From positions 1 to 64,000 of the forward strand of contig MU859215.1 in NCBI GenBank assembly GCA_033297205.1: a DNA stretch of 64,000 nt, in the 5' to 3' direction. Within the stretch, counting starts at the first letter, position 1, and every line of letters starts with the position of its first letter. Positions 50,282-62,405 of this stretch are shown here, one piece after another. Origin of the DNA: Pseudoneurospora amorphoporcata (lineage: Eukaryota > Ascomycota > Sordariomycetes > Sordariales > Sordariaceae). The notes beneath the pieces are model-generated. The model saw only the letters and a list, made by a program, of their open reading frames with translations, ran no database searches and was not told the DNA's origin. Both the position numbers and the translations under genes were made by a program.

Positions 50282-51280
50282 CGCAAAGGTCGGTCGGTGG
50301 CATCTCAAATCAACACGAACCACCCAAGAAGCGGCTGAATTCCAATCCAAGACCGAACAAATATAGTTAGCGAGCGAGAGCACCATCACACAGACTGGGC
50401 ACATAACGATAGCAGCTCTCGTCATGAGATAGCACAGGAACCGTTCCCTCAAGACACAGACTACCAATCTGTCAAGTTTAGGTTTTTATCCGAATCAACC
50501 AAGCCTTTTGGGTCTGTCTCTCTCCTGTGACGGACGGAAAGCTGAAGGATACGGCAACATAGCTCACCTACCGACCCGTTACTATTCCAAGAAGTGTCTG
50601 TCCTGACGACGGAACCGAGCAAGTCGCACACTACCAAGATACCTACCTCTACGCCTCATTGTCCTTTCTCAGCAAGACAGAGAGTGTCCATTGCACGTGT
50701 TTGAGCGACCGCCACCACCACCAAGACGGACACTAGAGCACAGTAGAGAAAGTATCGGCCAGCCTTCCGATCCACTTTCTAACTGAAGACCCTCCCGGAT
50801 CAAAACACTTTTTGCTCTCTTTCTTGTTCAGATTGCATCTCCAAACCAGTTCGAACGGAAAACCGATCGATGCCTCTACCTCTTTCAGGGTCCGGCATCA
50901 CCCGAGGCTCGACATTTATTCAACAGGATCCGTCGCAAACCTGCGAATAACAGCAGTGTGTACGTTTCCGAACTCGAGATCCATTCTTCAGGCAGCAAAT
51001 CGGCGACAAACCGGGGCTACTGTGGCCAAGATCAGGACTAGGAAGAAGAGCCCTTTCGAGTCCGAGCCGCTTATGCCCAGCCTGCCTGCCCCTTGCGGGA
51101 CAAACAATGGAAGCTAAAGCCACTCGATAATTCTTTCGCATAAGAGAGCCGCCTTACATCAAACAAGGGAAAAAGCAAACTCTCCCCACCTGACCTGTAA
51201 CGTAGCTTCACGATACATACCAAGACTCCAGGTATATAGGGAGGGGGGCGAAGAAAGAAAGACGACCACCACCAAGAAGG

Positions 51281-54200
51281 ATGGTTACAACGAACGGCAT
51301 ACCGACGACGAGTATCATGAACAACACATCGATCAGTACGGTACCGGTTTCAATACCGTCGCAGAATACAGGGGCAGCGCAGCATACCCAGCATCAACAT
51401 TCACAACACACTGTTTCCTCAGCTGGTCAACAGCAGCAGCAGCAGCAACAACAAGCATATCCAACCACGATACCTCCGGCCGTGAGAATGTCATCATCAG
51501 TAATGGGCGCTATGTCCTCTCTTTCACCGTCAAGCGCACAACAACAGAATACCTTCCGACGAGCAAGTGTCGCCTCATCAATAACCACCGCCACATTAGA
51601 CGACGACCCGATGGCCACACCATTGTCCACTCCACCAAGTATCGATCCCAACAGTAACAACAACAACCTCTACGGACCAGGACCAACCAGCATGGGACTG
51701 GACATGGGGGGAATGCTCGGAGCAGGAGGAGGAGGCGGAAACATGATATTAGGAGGAATCGGATCTGGAATGGTCGTCGGCGGCAGCAGCAGCAGCAGCA
51801 ACGTCAGTTCCGGAAACATAAACATGCCCACCACCACCACACACCTCCACCACCACACTCCCGGCGGTGGTTTCCCCAACATCATCAACATGCCCATCTC
51901 CATGCCCACCAGCATGAGCCTCACCAGCATCAACGGTATGTCCCCTCATCATCATCAGCACGCGACAACAACCCATCCCCCCTACACCCAACACCACCAC
52001 ATGCACAACAACACGGGCGGAGGAGGAGGAGGAGGAGTGGGGGGACAAAAACCCATCCGCCGCCGCATGCGCATGATCACGTCGTGCCTCGAATGTCGTC
52101 GACGCAAGCTCAAGTGCAACAAGTGCAAGCCGTGCGTCAACTGCCAAAAGTTCAATCGCGAGTGTCTCTACTTGGGGCCCAAACTCGACGAGGCGTCGCA
52201 GATGCGACTTACCGAAATCAAAGAGCAGGTGGGGAGCTTGGAGAGGGCGTTGGAGAGGGATGTTGCCAAGGGTGCTGCTTCTTCTTCTTCTTCCTCTTCT
52301 TCTGGACAAAGAAGAGAAGGAGGGATGATGGGTGTTGGTGGATTCCGGATGGTGGGCATGGGCATGGGCATGATGGGCATGAGGAGGGGGAGGAGGGGGA
52401 GTTGTATCTCTGTTTTGCATAGTAGGGATGATGGGGACGGAGATGGAGATGGAGATGGGGGGGAGGATGGGGAGCTGGGGGAGCTGGGGGAGGAGGAATA
52501 TGAAGAAGGAGAGGAGTATGCGGAATCTACGCCTTTTGTGACGGAAGATGTGGCGTATGATGAGAACGAGACGGATGATCTGATTGATTTGGGGATACAG
52601 GTGGGCAAGATGAGGATTACGGAGAGGATTGGGGGGATGAGTAGGCCGAGGTTGGCGGAGGAGGTGAGTTTTTTTATGATTCCATTCGCAATAATGTTTT
52701 GGACGAAAAAAAAAAAAGGGGGGGGAAAGATAAGATACTGACGAGTTTGTGGCCATGACATGTTGTAGATCCAAGTCGGGATTGGAAGCCCTCGCAGCAT
52801 GGGAGGGAACTCGTCCATGCCCAACAACAACCCTAACGGAGTGCACCACCAGCTGGACACGGACATGAGCTACGACGCCGCCGCCGACCTTTCAGGATAC
52901 CACACGGTAATTGACCAAGACGGAAACATTGAACACGTGCCGGACTTCCTCCGTCCCACGGCGGCATACATTCCTCCTACCAGCGGCTTCTTCTTTGGTC
53001 AAACCGGCCATCCGCCTTCGCTCCTCCACCTCCTGCCGCCCAAGTTCGTCGGGGACGGGCTCTTGGCTCGATACTTCGCCGCCGTGCACCCCATTGCTCG
53101 ATGTGTTCACAAGCAGTCCTTCCAAACCCTGTACGACGGGTTCTGGCTAGAGGTGCTCAGCAACATCGAGCCCAGGGCGTCGGCGCAGGCGGTGGTGTTC
53201 GCTGCCTGGTTCAGTGCCTGCGTGAGTATGGAGGAGGAGGAAGTGCTGAGGGAGTATGGGGAGTACAAGGCCAAGTTGCTAGAGGCCATGAAGATCGGGA
53301 CCGAGATTTCGCTGGCGAGAGCCAACTTTTTGAGGACGACCAAAGTTGAGACAATGCAGGCTTTTGTCATGTATATGGTGAGTAGTGTCATATCATGGGA
53401 AGGAAACAAGCAGGCTAACAAAGGACATTCAGATCCCCCTCTGCAGAGAAGAGGTCTCCCGGGCTCACTCGGTCCTGGTCGGAGCCGCCGTTCGCATGGC
53501 CGAATGCATGGGCCTCCACCGAGATGGCGAAGCGTTTGGTCTTAACCCCTTGGAAACCCACGTCCGCAGACTCATCTGGCATCAACTCTGCTTCCTTGAC
53601 ATCCGGACCTGCGAAGCCCAAGGTCCCAAGCCCGCCATCAGACGAGACGACTATGACACCCGCCTCCCCCTGAATTGTGAAGAAGACGTTTTCGTCAACA
53701 ATCATGCCGGATATCCAGTCATCCCACAAGACCACCAATGGACATCGTCCCTGCTGACCATCATGCGCTTCGAAGTCAACCAGATGATGCGCGTCATCTG
53801 GTCCGACCGCCGCAAGCTCGAGACCCGCAAGATGGAACTGCCCCCCGTCATTAGCAAGATCGAAAACTTCCGCAAGCGCATGTTGGAAAAGTACGGACCG
53901 TTGTTGGACGACCGGGTTCCCATCCAGCGCTACACCCGATATGTCATGAACCTGCTCATCTACCGGCTGCACGCCATGGTATTGCACCCCTACCACAGCA
54001 ACACGCCGCACCCCTTGACCGAGCGGATGAACGGGATTCTCATCGAGAGCGGCATCATGATCATCGAGCACTCCATCGCCCTCGAGACCACGCCCGAGTT
54101 CCGCGAATGGGCCTGGTACCTGGGTGCCTACCAGCAATACCAGATCGCGCTTTTGCTCGCCACCGAGATTTACTACCGGCCCAACAACGACCGAGCCGAC

Positions 54201-55560
54201 CGCATCTGGGCCTGTCTGGATTGGGTCTTCCAGCTGGAGCGCGACATGCCGAGACAGGAGAAGAGCCTGAGGATCCTGACGGAAATCCAGAGCAAGACGA
54301 GCGTGTACGCCAACATGCGCAAGATGCGGGCCCCGACCGACTTGGTCAGGGCGGTGCCGGGCAAGCAGGCCATTAAGGAATCGCCTCCGCCGCCGACGCC
54401 GACGCCCATGATGCAGACGTCGTCGTCGGCGCAGCAGTCGTATGAACAACACGCTCAGCAGCAGCAGCAACACGCTCAACAGCAAGCTCAGGCCCAACAA
54501 CAACAACAACAAGCACAGGTTCACCACCACCAGCAACAAATGATGATCCAACAGCAACAGCAACAACCCCTAGTCCTCAAACAAGAGCCAGGTCTCCAGA
54601 CACCAACAATGCCTCCATCCTCCTCAATGTCCATGTCCATGTCCACCGCCGCCGCAGCAATGGCCTCAATAAACACCCTCTCTCTTCCTCCATCCATGAA
54701 CGTGAACGGCTCTCTCTCCCCCGCTGAACACCATTATCATCAACAGCAACAGCAACAGCAACACCAACACCAGTTGCTCCTCCTTCAACAACACCACCAC
54801 CAAGCCCAAGTTCATTCCACTTCCCAACATATGCACCACCCCCAAGCTGCTCAACATGCTCACCATGCCCCTGTTCACCATCAACAGCAACATCATCAAC
54901 AGCAGCATCACTCCCATCAAGCGCAGCAACAACACCACCAATGGCCCCCCCATCCCCCCCACCAACCCCATCACCCCCATAACTGGCACAACAACAACAA
55001 TAACAATAACATGCCCCCCCCCAACATGGTCTACGCCGGCGTGTCAGACGGTGCCGTCCTCTGGGGTTTGCCGCCTTGCGGGAACCCGGGCAGTCCAGCG
55101 GAGAATAGCAGTGATGGGGGCAGCGTGGTTGGTGCATGTGGGCATGCTGCTCATCAGCAACATGGTAGTGCCCAACACAGGAATGGAAGTATTTGTGCTG
55201 GTCTGGATGGGGCTAGCAATATTGGTAATGGGAATGGGAATGGGAGTGGGAATGGGAATGGTGGGAATGGGAATGGAGCTGGTACTGGTGCTGGTACGGG
55301 AGGAAGTGTTGGTGGTGGTGGTGGTGGTAGTGGGAATGGTGGGCGAGGAGGAGGGACAACGATAGGTGGTGGTGGTGTTGGCGGGATGAATGTTGATTGG
55401 GTATGTTTTTTTCATGAATTCTCCCTCCCTTTCCTCTTCTTCTTTCATATGTCTTTCTTTTTTTTTTTTTTTTCCCTTTTTTTTTTTTCCCTTTTTTTTT
55501 TTTCTCTCTCTCATTATTCCCCATATTCACTCACTCACTCACTCACTCACTCACTCACTC

Positions 55561-55597
<37 letters not shown>

Positions 55598-56125
55598 TAC
55601 CTACCGTACCTACCGTATACTCGCATCATCAGTCACCCACTCCCACTCCCCAACTGTCCCCCTCCCCCTTCCCAACTATCCCCCCTCCCCCTCCCAATTC
55701 CCAACTGTTCCAAAGAGAAACAAGGCTACACCAGGTACTGACTAACGGCACCCGCACAGAACCTAATCGAATCCCTCTTCCCGACCCACCCCGAAACAGG
55801 CCAGCCTTCTTTCCAAGCCTTTGCCGAGCCCGTGATTTCCTTTGTGGACGGCGTTCCCGTGCCTACCATGCCTTCTTCTTCTTCTTCCATGCCTTTTTCT
55901 TCTTCTTCTTCTTCTTCTCAGCAGCAGCAGCAGCGGACACAACAACAGCAGACACAACAACAGCAGATACAACATGGACAGGAACAGCAACAGCAGCAGA
56001 TACAACATGGACGGGAACAGCAACAGTCGATATCGAGAGGAAATGGAAATGGGCAGGCTTCTCAAACGATACCTGTGAGAGGAGGAGGCGGACAAGGGGG
56101 GCAGGGGTTGAAAGGGGAGGAGTGA
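51281..56125 (+). CDS. Zn(2)-Cys(6) fungal-type transcription factor
   Basis: Four exons: join(51281..52663,52769..53377,53433..55400,55760..56125), 1,441 aa, all junctions phase 0. The N-terminus is Gln/Asn/Gly/His-rich. A zinc binuclear cluster lies at about residues 268-297 with Cys spacing C-x2-C-x6-C-x5-C-x2-C-x6-C and the basic RRRKLK loop; one additional Cys falls between the third and fourth ligands. A short linker and likely dimerisation helix follow (QMRLTEIKEQVGSLERALE). A fungal-specific transcription factor (Fungal_trans, PF04082-like) domain starts at about residue 550 and includes AECMGLHRDGEAFGLNP and HVRRLIWHQLCFLDIRTCE. After about residue 970 the protein is low complexity: long Gln/His runs, a Gly/Asn repeat near 55215-55340, and poly-Ser/Gln at the end. 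It presumably binds CGG-type sites in the nucleus; target genes are unknown. I do not recognise the orthologue. Confidence 0.88.
55401..55759 (+). other. Long pyrimidine-rich intron 3 of the transcription factor gene
   Basis: 359 nt, GTATGT donor, GACTAAC branch, CGCACAG acceptor. It holds poly-T runs, a (TCAC)n array and a (TC)n array. Retention keeps the frame open to 55745 and would replace the Ser/Gln tail by a Phe/Ser/Leu-rich one. Confidence 0.85.
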
Positions 56126-56504
56126 GTGAATATTTTCAGCTGGGTAATGGGAGTGTGATGAAAGGCAGACGGGAGGGGAAGTCGTGAGAAGGAGCGGTTT
56201 GGCTCGGTGATGCAACTCTGTGTGACGTGACGAGGAAGAAAGGGTTATTTGGATGGGCATATGTGTAGGCAATTGAGCAGGTTGAGTGTTGTGTGTCGAC
56301 CGATGAGTGCAAGACAAGACGAGCTTGTGGCCGAAGAGACGTGAAATAATAATGTGATACCGACGAACGAGCCGCCCGGCCTCCAGTGTAAACAATTTAT
56401 TTCAAGTGTTGAATGGACCGAGTGCGAATCATGTCCAGAAGAAAGAGTAGTCAACAAATACAGCCCCGTGTATATACGCCCCCCTCTCCCCTTCTCCCCA
56501 CGAC
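56126..56504. other. Convergent 3' spacer
   Basis: 379 nt between the stop codons of the transcription factor (+) and the mitochondrial-like gene (-). It must contain both 3' UTRs. No gene seen. Confidence 0.6.
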
Positions 56505-59500
56505 CTAATGCCCCAACCCCTGCATCAACTCCCTCCTCCTCCTCACCTGATAACTATCCGGTTTAGCCTGCTCGTAAAGCTTAGTCCTCCAATCCACCAA
56601 CTTCTGCCTCGTCGCCCTCGCCACCTCGGGTCCATAATGTCTCTCCATGCATTGAATGAAATACTTGAGTCTCGTCTCCCTGCCCGGTCTGCCCATGACC
56701 AAGTCCTTCGTCACGACCTTGTAAAGCGCCATCAGGACGTCCGCGCTTAAGCCCTGGTTCCACGGGTTAGGCTGGTGCATCTGGTCAGCGGCGCTGCTGC
56801 CAGACTCGCCGCTGTACCTGTCAACGCTGTCCTTGGAGGACGAGTCAAGCGTGTGCTGGACGGTAGACCGGATGTCATGGTCGGTAAGACTGCCCATGCC
56901 GCGCGCGGCCTTGATGGCCTCGACCTCCTCCAGGTAGCTGATGGACTGCTGCATCAGCCGGTATTTCTGGCGGTCCGAGAGGTGCTCGAGGCTGGCAAAC
57001 AGGGGCGCGATCTGCGCAACGACGGCGGCGCGCTTGTCACCTAGGTTTCCATGTAAGCTCAGTCGTCTCCTTTGCTCCTCCACCGACACCGCGCCGGGAT
57101 CGAAGGCCTCCTCGAACCGCGGAATGTCGAGCACTTTCCAGATGGTGCCTATCTTGATGGTGGGGTCGGCAATAATGGCTTTGGCGTACTTGATGTAGAC
57201 GTGGGTGCTGAAGGGGGCGTGCTTGTCGCCGTCGTCCATCTTGGGCGGCAGTTTGGAATTTATCCTCCTTTCCATCTTTTCCCTCCACACCTTGCCTATC
57301 TCTTTCTTCTTCCACGAATAGGCTTCCCAGATGCGGCGCATCTTGAGAGCCACCTTGTGGTCGTCACAGAGATAGGCAAGGTCTTCGAGAAGGGTGCGGT
57401 TGATGAAGCCTCTTCGGGCGAACTTCTTGAGGGCCCTGGGGAGATGATGAACCCTGTTGAAGGATCGGAGGATGTGGAACATGCTGGTGTACAGAGCCGT
57501 ATGATTGGTCGCTGGTTCCGACTCATAAATGGCCAGGGCAAGGCACGCAAGTTGGCTGTTGTCGAAACCAACTTGGTATGCCTCGTGCTTGTGCCTGTAC
57601 ACTCTGGCCGTGAGAAAGCGTCTCCTTAGACGGTCTCGACTGGCCCAGTGAAAGAGCATCAGCGAGCACATGTGAAAGTTGCCCAAGTGCTCAAGGGTCT
57701 CGGGTACCGTCTTGAAGGCATCAAGGGCGTCGCAGAGCAGCTGCGTGTTGACTCCGTCCATCTGGGCCAGCACAGAGAGCCAGTTGTATACGACCGGACT
57801 CCCCAAGCCCTCTGGAGTGGAAGCGAGTTGCAAAACCAACTCGGTAGCTGCATCAAAAAGGATACTGTGCTTGTGTGGGGAAACAGCTTCCAAGGCCGCC
57901 GAGACCCATCGAACATGAAGACTGTTTCTCTGAGGGTTCTCCTGTCTGGAACGGACGTTGAGCGCAAACAGTACCGAGTCGACGCAGCTGATTGAGTTGG
58001 GATCTGGCGGAGGCCATTCCAGGTATAAATCTTGATTTGGGTCAATATCCTTTTCTTCCTCAATTTCGGGAAACTGGACTTCTTCCATATCATTGTTGTC
58101 GAAATCGCTTTCGTCCATATCCTTTTCGTCGACATTCGACTTGGCTTTATCAGCCTGACTCAGTTGACCGCCCGCAGCGCCTTCCCCCAGATCTGTCGTT
58201 CCTGGCGGTTGAGCAGCCCATCCGACGAGAATTCGTTCTAGGACGGCCAAGATGCCTTCCATACCCTTCTTAATGCCGGGCTGGGACACGGTGCGCATTC
58301 CCCAGTAGAACAGGAAATACAGCTCGTTGCCGAGTTCGAGCTTAGACATCCACTCGAAAAACTGACGCCAGAAGGCAGGTTCAATGGCGTCTGCGTTGAG
58401 AGTTTCGGAACTCCTCACGCCGTCAACAATGGCCTTCAGAAACACAGCTAACTGTGCCTGCGTCATGTTGTACAGTGCCACGTAATGAGTTTGCATCAAC
58501 TCCTCGTCTTCGCCCCATCTCTCCTGGATGGTTCGGATAAGTTCATGTGAGATAGCCCTGAGCTCAACGGCCGATATCCCGCCAGAAGCGATACTTTGCT
58601 GGAGTTTGCCGCATATCGGACTGAACATTTCTGCAAAGATCGCCAGGGGTTCTGTGAATGCCGCATGTAGACGTTCTACGTCTTCTCGAAGACTTAGGTA
58701 CTGAGCTGATGGTGTTTCCGATACCTCCTCCAATATTTCCTCTTCTTCTGCCTCTTCTTCCGGGACGGCTTCTGGGCCCATGGTTTCCAACTCGACCTCC
58801 CTCTCCATGTTTTCTAGTTCGTCAGGCATCGTCTGTCCCAGCGCTGCCGAAAATGACTGGGGGTCACCTCCTCTTCTCAGGGAGGTGAAGTCTATCTTCT
58901 CCGGGTCTTTGAACCATGCTGGTAGTTTAACCACGGAGGGATCGGGATTTTCTGCCCTTGCAGGCTCGGCTTCCTCTGGTGGTTCTAGCGATGACCACTG
59001 TTCCATAAAGTCGTGGGTGCTTATCCAGTTATCTTTGGGTTTTTGATTTTTTGCATCGATTTCTGACTCTGGAACCGTGCTAAAGAAGCCTGAATCGTCA
59101 AAGACGCCGGGGGTAGTTGATGAGGTCGCAGTCTCCAAGTCTACCGCGAATGAAGTGTCGACTGCTCCAACTAAGGACCCTTCTTCCCATGGTATATCCT
59201 GCGGGGCCGCGTGCTGTTTCTCATCTGGGCCTTCTAGTTCGTCTTCTGCCGACCATTCTGGCTCATCTTCTGCCAGCCATTCTGGGGAGGAGGTCGCAGT
59301 CTCTAGGTCTACCGTGAACGAGCTGTCGACTGCCCCAGGTAATGACGCCTTTTCCCATGGTCTGTTCCGCCGGGCTGAATGTTGTGTATCCTCTGGACCT
59401 TCTCGTTCATCTTCTGCCGACCATTCCGGTTCTATTATTTGATAATCGGAATGCTCCAATGTCTCCGTGTCTTGCGCTTTCGGGTCCCAGGTGAAATTAC

Positions 59501-60224
59501 CGGTTTCACCAAAAATGTCGGATTCTTTTGCCGAGTGACTATTGTTCGCGACTTGCACAATCGGGACCTCAAGGGTGTTTTGTGAAGGCCAGCCTCCAGA
59601 TGGTATATCGCGTTGTGTCGAGTACTGTGTATCCTCGAAACTTTCTGTTTCCTCTTGTGCTGACCATGGCTCATCATCTTCCTCAGCCGAGTTCTGGGTA
59701 TCCTCAAAGTCTTTTATTCCCTCCTCTATCGCGCATTGTTCTAGGAGCTGTGGTGTTATCGGTTCATTTTTCGACTCTCGCAAGTCTTGATGCGCCGTCC
59801 AACCGCTGACCAAAAAGTCGGCATTATTGAGTAAATCGACCCGCGCAGAATTATCGGGCACAATCGCCGTGCGATCGAAGGCGACATGTTGGGCCGAAGC
59901 TGAAGATGGCGGCTCCCATTTCCACTGACTCAGGTCAACTGGGTAAGGGAAAGCCCATGGTGGTGGAGTGGGCGGGCATTGTAAGGCGTTGAGGTCTCCG
60001 AGATTCCGTTTCCCCAGGCGGCGGCGGGCCTCGAGCGGACCGGGCACGCTCCCCACGGTCCTCCGTGTGGTCTGGACAAAGCTAGCGAGATGTGGGAACT
60101 CGGCGGCGGAGGCGATCAAACACGGAGGACCGGTCGGGAGTGGGCTTCGGAGGATGGAGGGGATTCGCGGAGTTCGACTCAGCTGGAGCAGGCGGCAGTA
60201 ACAGTGGGAAGTTTGTGGAGTCAT
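56505..60224 (-). CDS. Probable mitochondrial protein, helical-repeat-like, function unknown
   Basis: Single uninterrupted exon, 1,239 aa. The first ~60 residues are rich in Ser, Leu, Arg and Pro with almost no acidic residue, resembling a mitochondrial targeting peptide. Residues about 130-480 are acidic, disordered and internally repetitive (EDTQxS and WSAEDE units, plus a near-duplicate pair ending VDLETATSS). The C-terminal ~700 residues are helical, with features reminiscent of fungal PPR-like mitochondrial expression factors, for example the paired helices around YNWLSVLAQMDGVNTQ and HILRSFNRVHHLPRALKKFA. No catalytic motif was recognised, and I cannot name an orthologue. It is divergent from the HEM12-like gene (731 nt between starts) and convergent with the transcription factor. 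The ATG at 60222-60224 is the first Met of the open frame before the presequence. Confidence 0.75.
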   Translation of the reverse strand: MTPQTSHCYCRLLQLSRTPRIPSILRSPLPTGPPCLIASAAEFPHLASFVQTTRRTVGSVPGPLEARRRLGKRNLGDLNALQCPPTPPPWAFPYPVDLSQWKWEPPSSASAQHVAFDRTAIVPDNSARVDLLNNADFLVSGWTAHQDLRESKNEPITPQLLEQCAIEEGIKDFEDTQNSAEEDDEPWSAQEETESFEDTQYSTQRDIPSGGWPSQNTLEVPIVQVANNSHSAKESDIFGETGNFTWDPKAQDTETLEHSDYQIIEPEWSAEDEREGPEDTQHSARRNRPWEKASLPGAVDSSFTVDLETATSSPEWLAEDEPEWSAEDELEGPDEKQHAAPQDIPWEEGSLVGAVDTSFAVDLETATSSTTPGVFDDSGFFSTVPESEIDAKNQKPKDNWISTHDFMEQWSSLEPPEEAEPARAENPDPSVVKLPAWFKDPEKIDFTSLRRGGDPQSFSAALGQTMPDELENMEREVELETMGPEAVPEEEAEEEEILEEVSETPSAQYLSLREDVERLHAAFTEPLAIFAEMFSPICGKLQQSIASGGISAVELRAISHELIRTIQERWGEDEELMQTHYVALYNMTQAQLAVFLKAIVDGVRSSETLNADAIEPAFWRQFFEWMSKLELGNELYFLFYWGMRTVSQPGIKKGMEGILAVLERILVGWAAQPPGTTDLGEGAAGGQLSQADKAKSNVDEKDMDESDFDNNDMEEVQFPEIEEEKDIDPNQDLYLEWPPPDPNSISCVDSVLFALNVRSRQENPQRNSLHVRWVSAALEAVSPHKHSILFDAATELVLQLASTPEGLGSPVVYNWLSVLAQMDGVNTQLLCDALDAFKTVPETLEHLGNFHMCSLMLFHWASRDRLRRRFLTARVYRHKHEAYQVGFDNSQLACLALAIYESEPATNHTALYTSMFHILRSFNRVHHLPRALKKFARRGFINRTLLEDLAYLCDDHKVALKMRRIWEAYSWKKKEIGKVWREKMERRINSKLPPKMDDGDKHAPFSTHVYIKYAKAIIADPTIKIGTIWKVLDIPRFEEAFDPGAVSVEEQRRRLSLHGNLGDKRAAVVAQIAPLFASLEHLSDRQKYRLMQQSISYLEEVEAIKAARGMGSLTDHDIRSTVQHTLDSSSKDSVDRYSGESGSSAADQMHQPNPWNQGLSADVLMALYKVVTKDLVMGRPGRETRLKYFIQCMERHYGPEVARATRQKLVDWRTKLYEQAKPDSYQVRRRRELMQGLGH

Positions 60225-60955
60225 ATGGATCGGAGAGTGCGAGGGAGCGAGTGGACTCGGAGCGGAGGAGGAGGGAGGAGACTCGATGGGGGAGCTTGAC
60301 TCGCGTTCACGGGCGGCGGAGGGGGCGATGGTCGGGGGATCCCAGCCTGGTGAGATCCATCGGAGGGAGGGGGGTCACGTGCTTGAAGATTGGAGGACGT
60401 TGTCGAGAGATTGTTGTGTAAGTATAGCAATTAAAAAGGTATCATGACGGAAGAGAGAGAGAGAGAGAGCAGGATTGGTGTTAAGAACATGACGAGACCA
60501 GCAATGACACGACAAGAGAACAGCTTGGTTTAGAGAGAGTGTGTGTTCGCATCCGTGAGGGGGAATAGTGGATATCAACTTTTTAGTTTGGGCATTTTAG
60601 AGGTAGCTGTTAGCGAGAGGGGGTGCTGTGTCTGTGGCTGATGCCAAGGTACCTGCATTCGTCTGAACTTGGGGTACACCTGTGGCTTGCACTGACCTAG
60701 GTAGACCAGAAAATGGAGAAAGCGGGGGAAGACAGGGGTGCAATTGGCACAAACCGCCCAAAGAAACCCCACTGAAATTCAGAAGCCGGGGGCCGAGCTT
60801 CAACTGCTCCTCCAGTTCCCCGTCTGTTATCTGATATCACAACAGTCTATTAGGAATAAGGTATGGCGGGGGCTTCTCTCTGTCTCTTGTCCCTGTCCAC
60901 TGCCTTGGTTGCCTGGTACATTCACAACAAGTCAACAACAAAAAAACACAACAAG
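60225..60955. promoter_or_regulatory. Shared upstream region of divergent genes
   Basis: 731 nt between the start codons of the mitochondrial-like gene (-) and the uroporphyrinogen decarboxylase gene (+). It includes a (GA)n tract near 60452-60467 and, just before the decarboxylase ATG, a CAACAAG-rich leader. No specific regulatory site is claimed. Confidence 0.5.
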
Positions 60956-62296
60956 ATGGCTTCCCAATTTCCTCCTCTCAAGAATGACTTGTTGCTCCGG
61001 GCCGCCCGTGGTAAGTTTGAAAATTTCTGATAAAAAAATAAAAAATAAAAAACAAAACTCATTATCAGACAGACTCACATGCAATTCTCACTAACACACA
61101 TGTTCTCACAGGCGAGACCGTTGAGCGTCCCCCTATCTGGGTGATGCGCCAGGGTGAGAACTCACTTACACACCCTTCATCTCATATCAACTCTCACCTC
61201 TAACATTCCACCCACCCAGCCGGCCGCTACCTGCCCGAGTACCATGAAGCCAAAGGCGGGCGTGACTTCTTCGAGGTCTGCCGCGACCCCGAGATCGCCT
61301 CTACGCTGACCCTGCAGCCCATCGAGCGGTACGCGGGCCTGATCGACGCGGCCATCATCTTCTCCGACATCCTCGTGATCCCGCAGGCGATGGGCATGAC
61401 GGTCGAGATGGTGGACAAAAAGGGCCCTCACTTCCCGGACCCTCTGCGCTCGCCCAGCGACGGCCAGTACGCCGAGCTGATGAAGCGCCACGTCGACGTC
61501 GCCAAGGAGCTCGACTACGTCTACAAGGCCATCACCCTCACCCGCAAGAAGCTCGATGGCCGTGTCCCTCTGTTCGGATTCACCGGTGCTCCTTGGACGC
61601 TGCTGTGCTACATGGTCGAGGGCGGCGGCACCAAGCTGTTTAAGGAGGTCAAGACGTGGATCTACAAGTACCCTGAGGAGACCAAGGCGCTGTTGCAAAA
61701 GATCTCGGAGCTTTGTGTCGAGTATTTGGCTCTGCAGGTCAAGGCTGGCGCTCAGGTATGTCACCTCTCCCCTATGTCCATATCTTCATTTTTTCCCCCC
61801 GTATACTAACAACACGCAGATCGTCCAAGTCTTCGACTCCTGGGCCGGCGAGCTCTCCCCTTCCTCCTTCAAGACCTTCAGCCAGCCCTACCTGACCTAT
61901 ATCGCCAAGCACCTCCCGCTTCGCCTCAAGGAGATGGGACTCGAGCCCGTCCCCATGGTCGTCTTCCCCAAGGGCGCGTGGTACGCCCTCGACGCCGCCT
62001 GCGACATGGGCTACAACGTCGTCGGCCTGGACTGGCTGCACGACCCCGCCGAGGCCGTCAAGATCGTCGGCGACAGGCCCGTGGTCATCCAGGGCAACGC
62101 CGACCCTGGCGTCCTCTATGGCAGCCATGAGGCCATCACCAAGGTCGTTGAGGAGATGGTCCAGGGCTTTGATTGGCATGGCAGACACAAGGGCTGGATT
62201 GTGAACCTGGGTCATGGCATCACGCCGTTTGTTAACCCGGATGACCTCAAGTTCTTCTTTGAGGAGATTCATCGGTTGACCAAGACCAAGGCTTAG
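60956..62296 (+). CDS. HEM12: Uroporphyrinogen decarboxylase (heme biosynthesis)
   Basis: Four exons: join(60956..61010,61112..61153,61220..61755,61820..62296), 369 aa, the usual length of the family. It converts uroporphyrinogen III to coproporphyrinogen III in the cytosol by removing four acetate carboxyls; no cofactor is needed. Signature sequences are intact: RPPIWVMRQAGRYLPEY (substrate-binding Arg residues, split by intron 2), FSDILVIPQAMGM (catalytic Asp), GFTGAPWTLLCYMVEGGG (active-site Tyr) and NLGHGITP (His near the C-terminus). Exon 2 is only 42 nt; its boundaries are fixed by the conserved ETVERPPIWVMRQ segment. The start context AAGATGG is strong. An AATAAA lies 28 nt after the stop. 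This is the best-supported gene in the window. Confidence 0.97.
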
Positions 62297-62323
62297 ACCT
62301 AGTCGGGCTTGTGTATAAGTAAC

Positions 62324-62329
62324 AATAAA
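62324..62329 (+). terminator. Candidate HEM12 poly(A) signal
   Basis: AATAAA 28 nt after the stop codon, within the 109 nt spacer before the convergent GNAT gene's stop. Confidence 0.5.
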
Positions 62330-62405
62330 ATGGCGGTGTCGTGTATGAATTTTAGATGTTTGTATATGCCCAGATCCAACTCGTGCTCCGAACGCCTAGA
62401 CTACA

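Larger units (their letters stand above)
44960..51280. other. 6.3 kb gene-free spacer between lah-2 and the transcription factor
   Basis: Holds the lah-2 3' UTR and the promoter/5' leader of the Zn2Cys6 gene. Contains poly-T at 45645-45675, CAGC-type repeats near 45760-45781, T-rich blocks at 45961-45992 and 46601-46790, a (CA)n tract at about 50249-50279, and many CCTA/TAGGTA words. Open frames up to 143 codons (for example 48955-49386 and 50812-51117) show no recognisable domain; the latter would be an upstream ORF if it lies in the 5' leader. No tRNA or transposon was recognised. Confidence 0.55.

Noticed and set aside
53415..54566. 383-codon minus-strand open frame opposite the transcription factor
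   Set aside because: The plus strand encodes a clear Fungal_trans domain with conserved splice sites; the antisense frame has no recognisable features.
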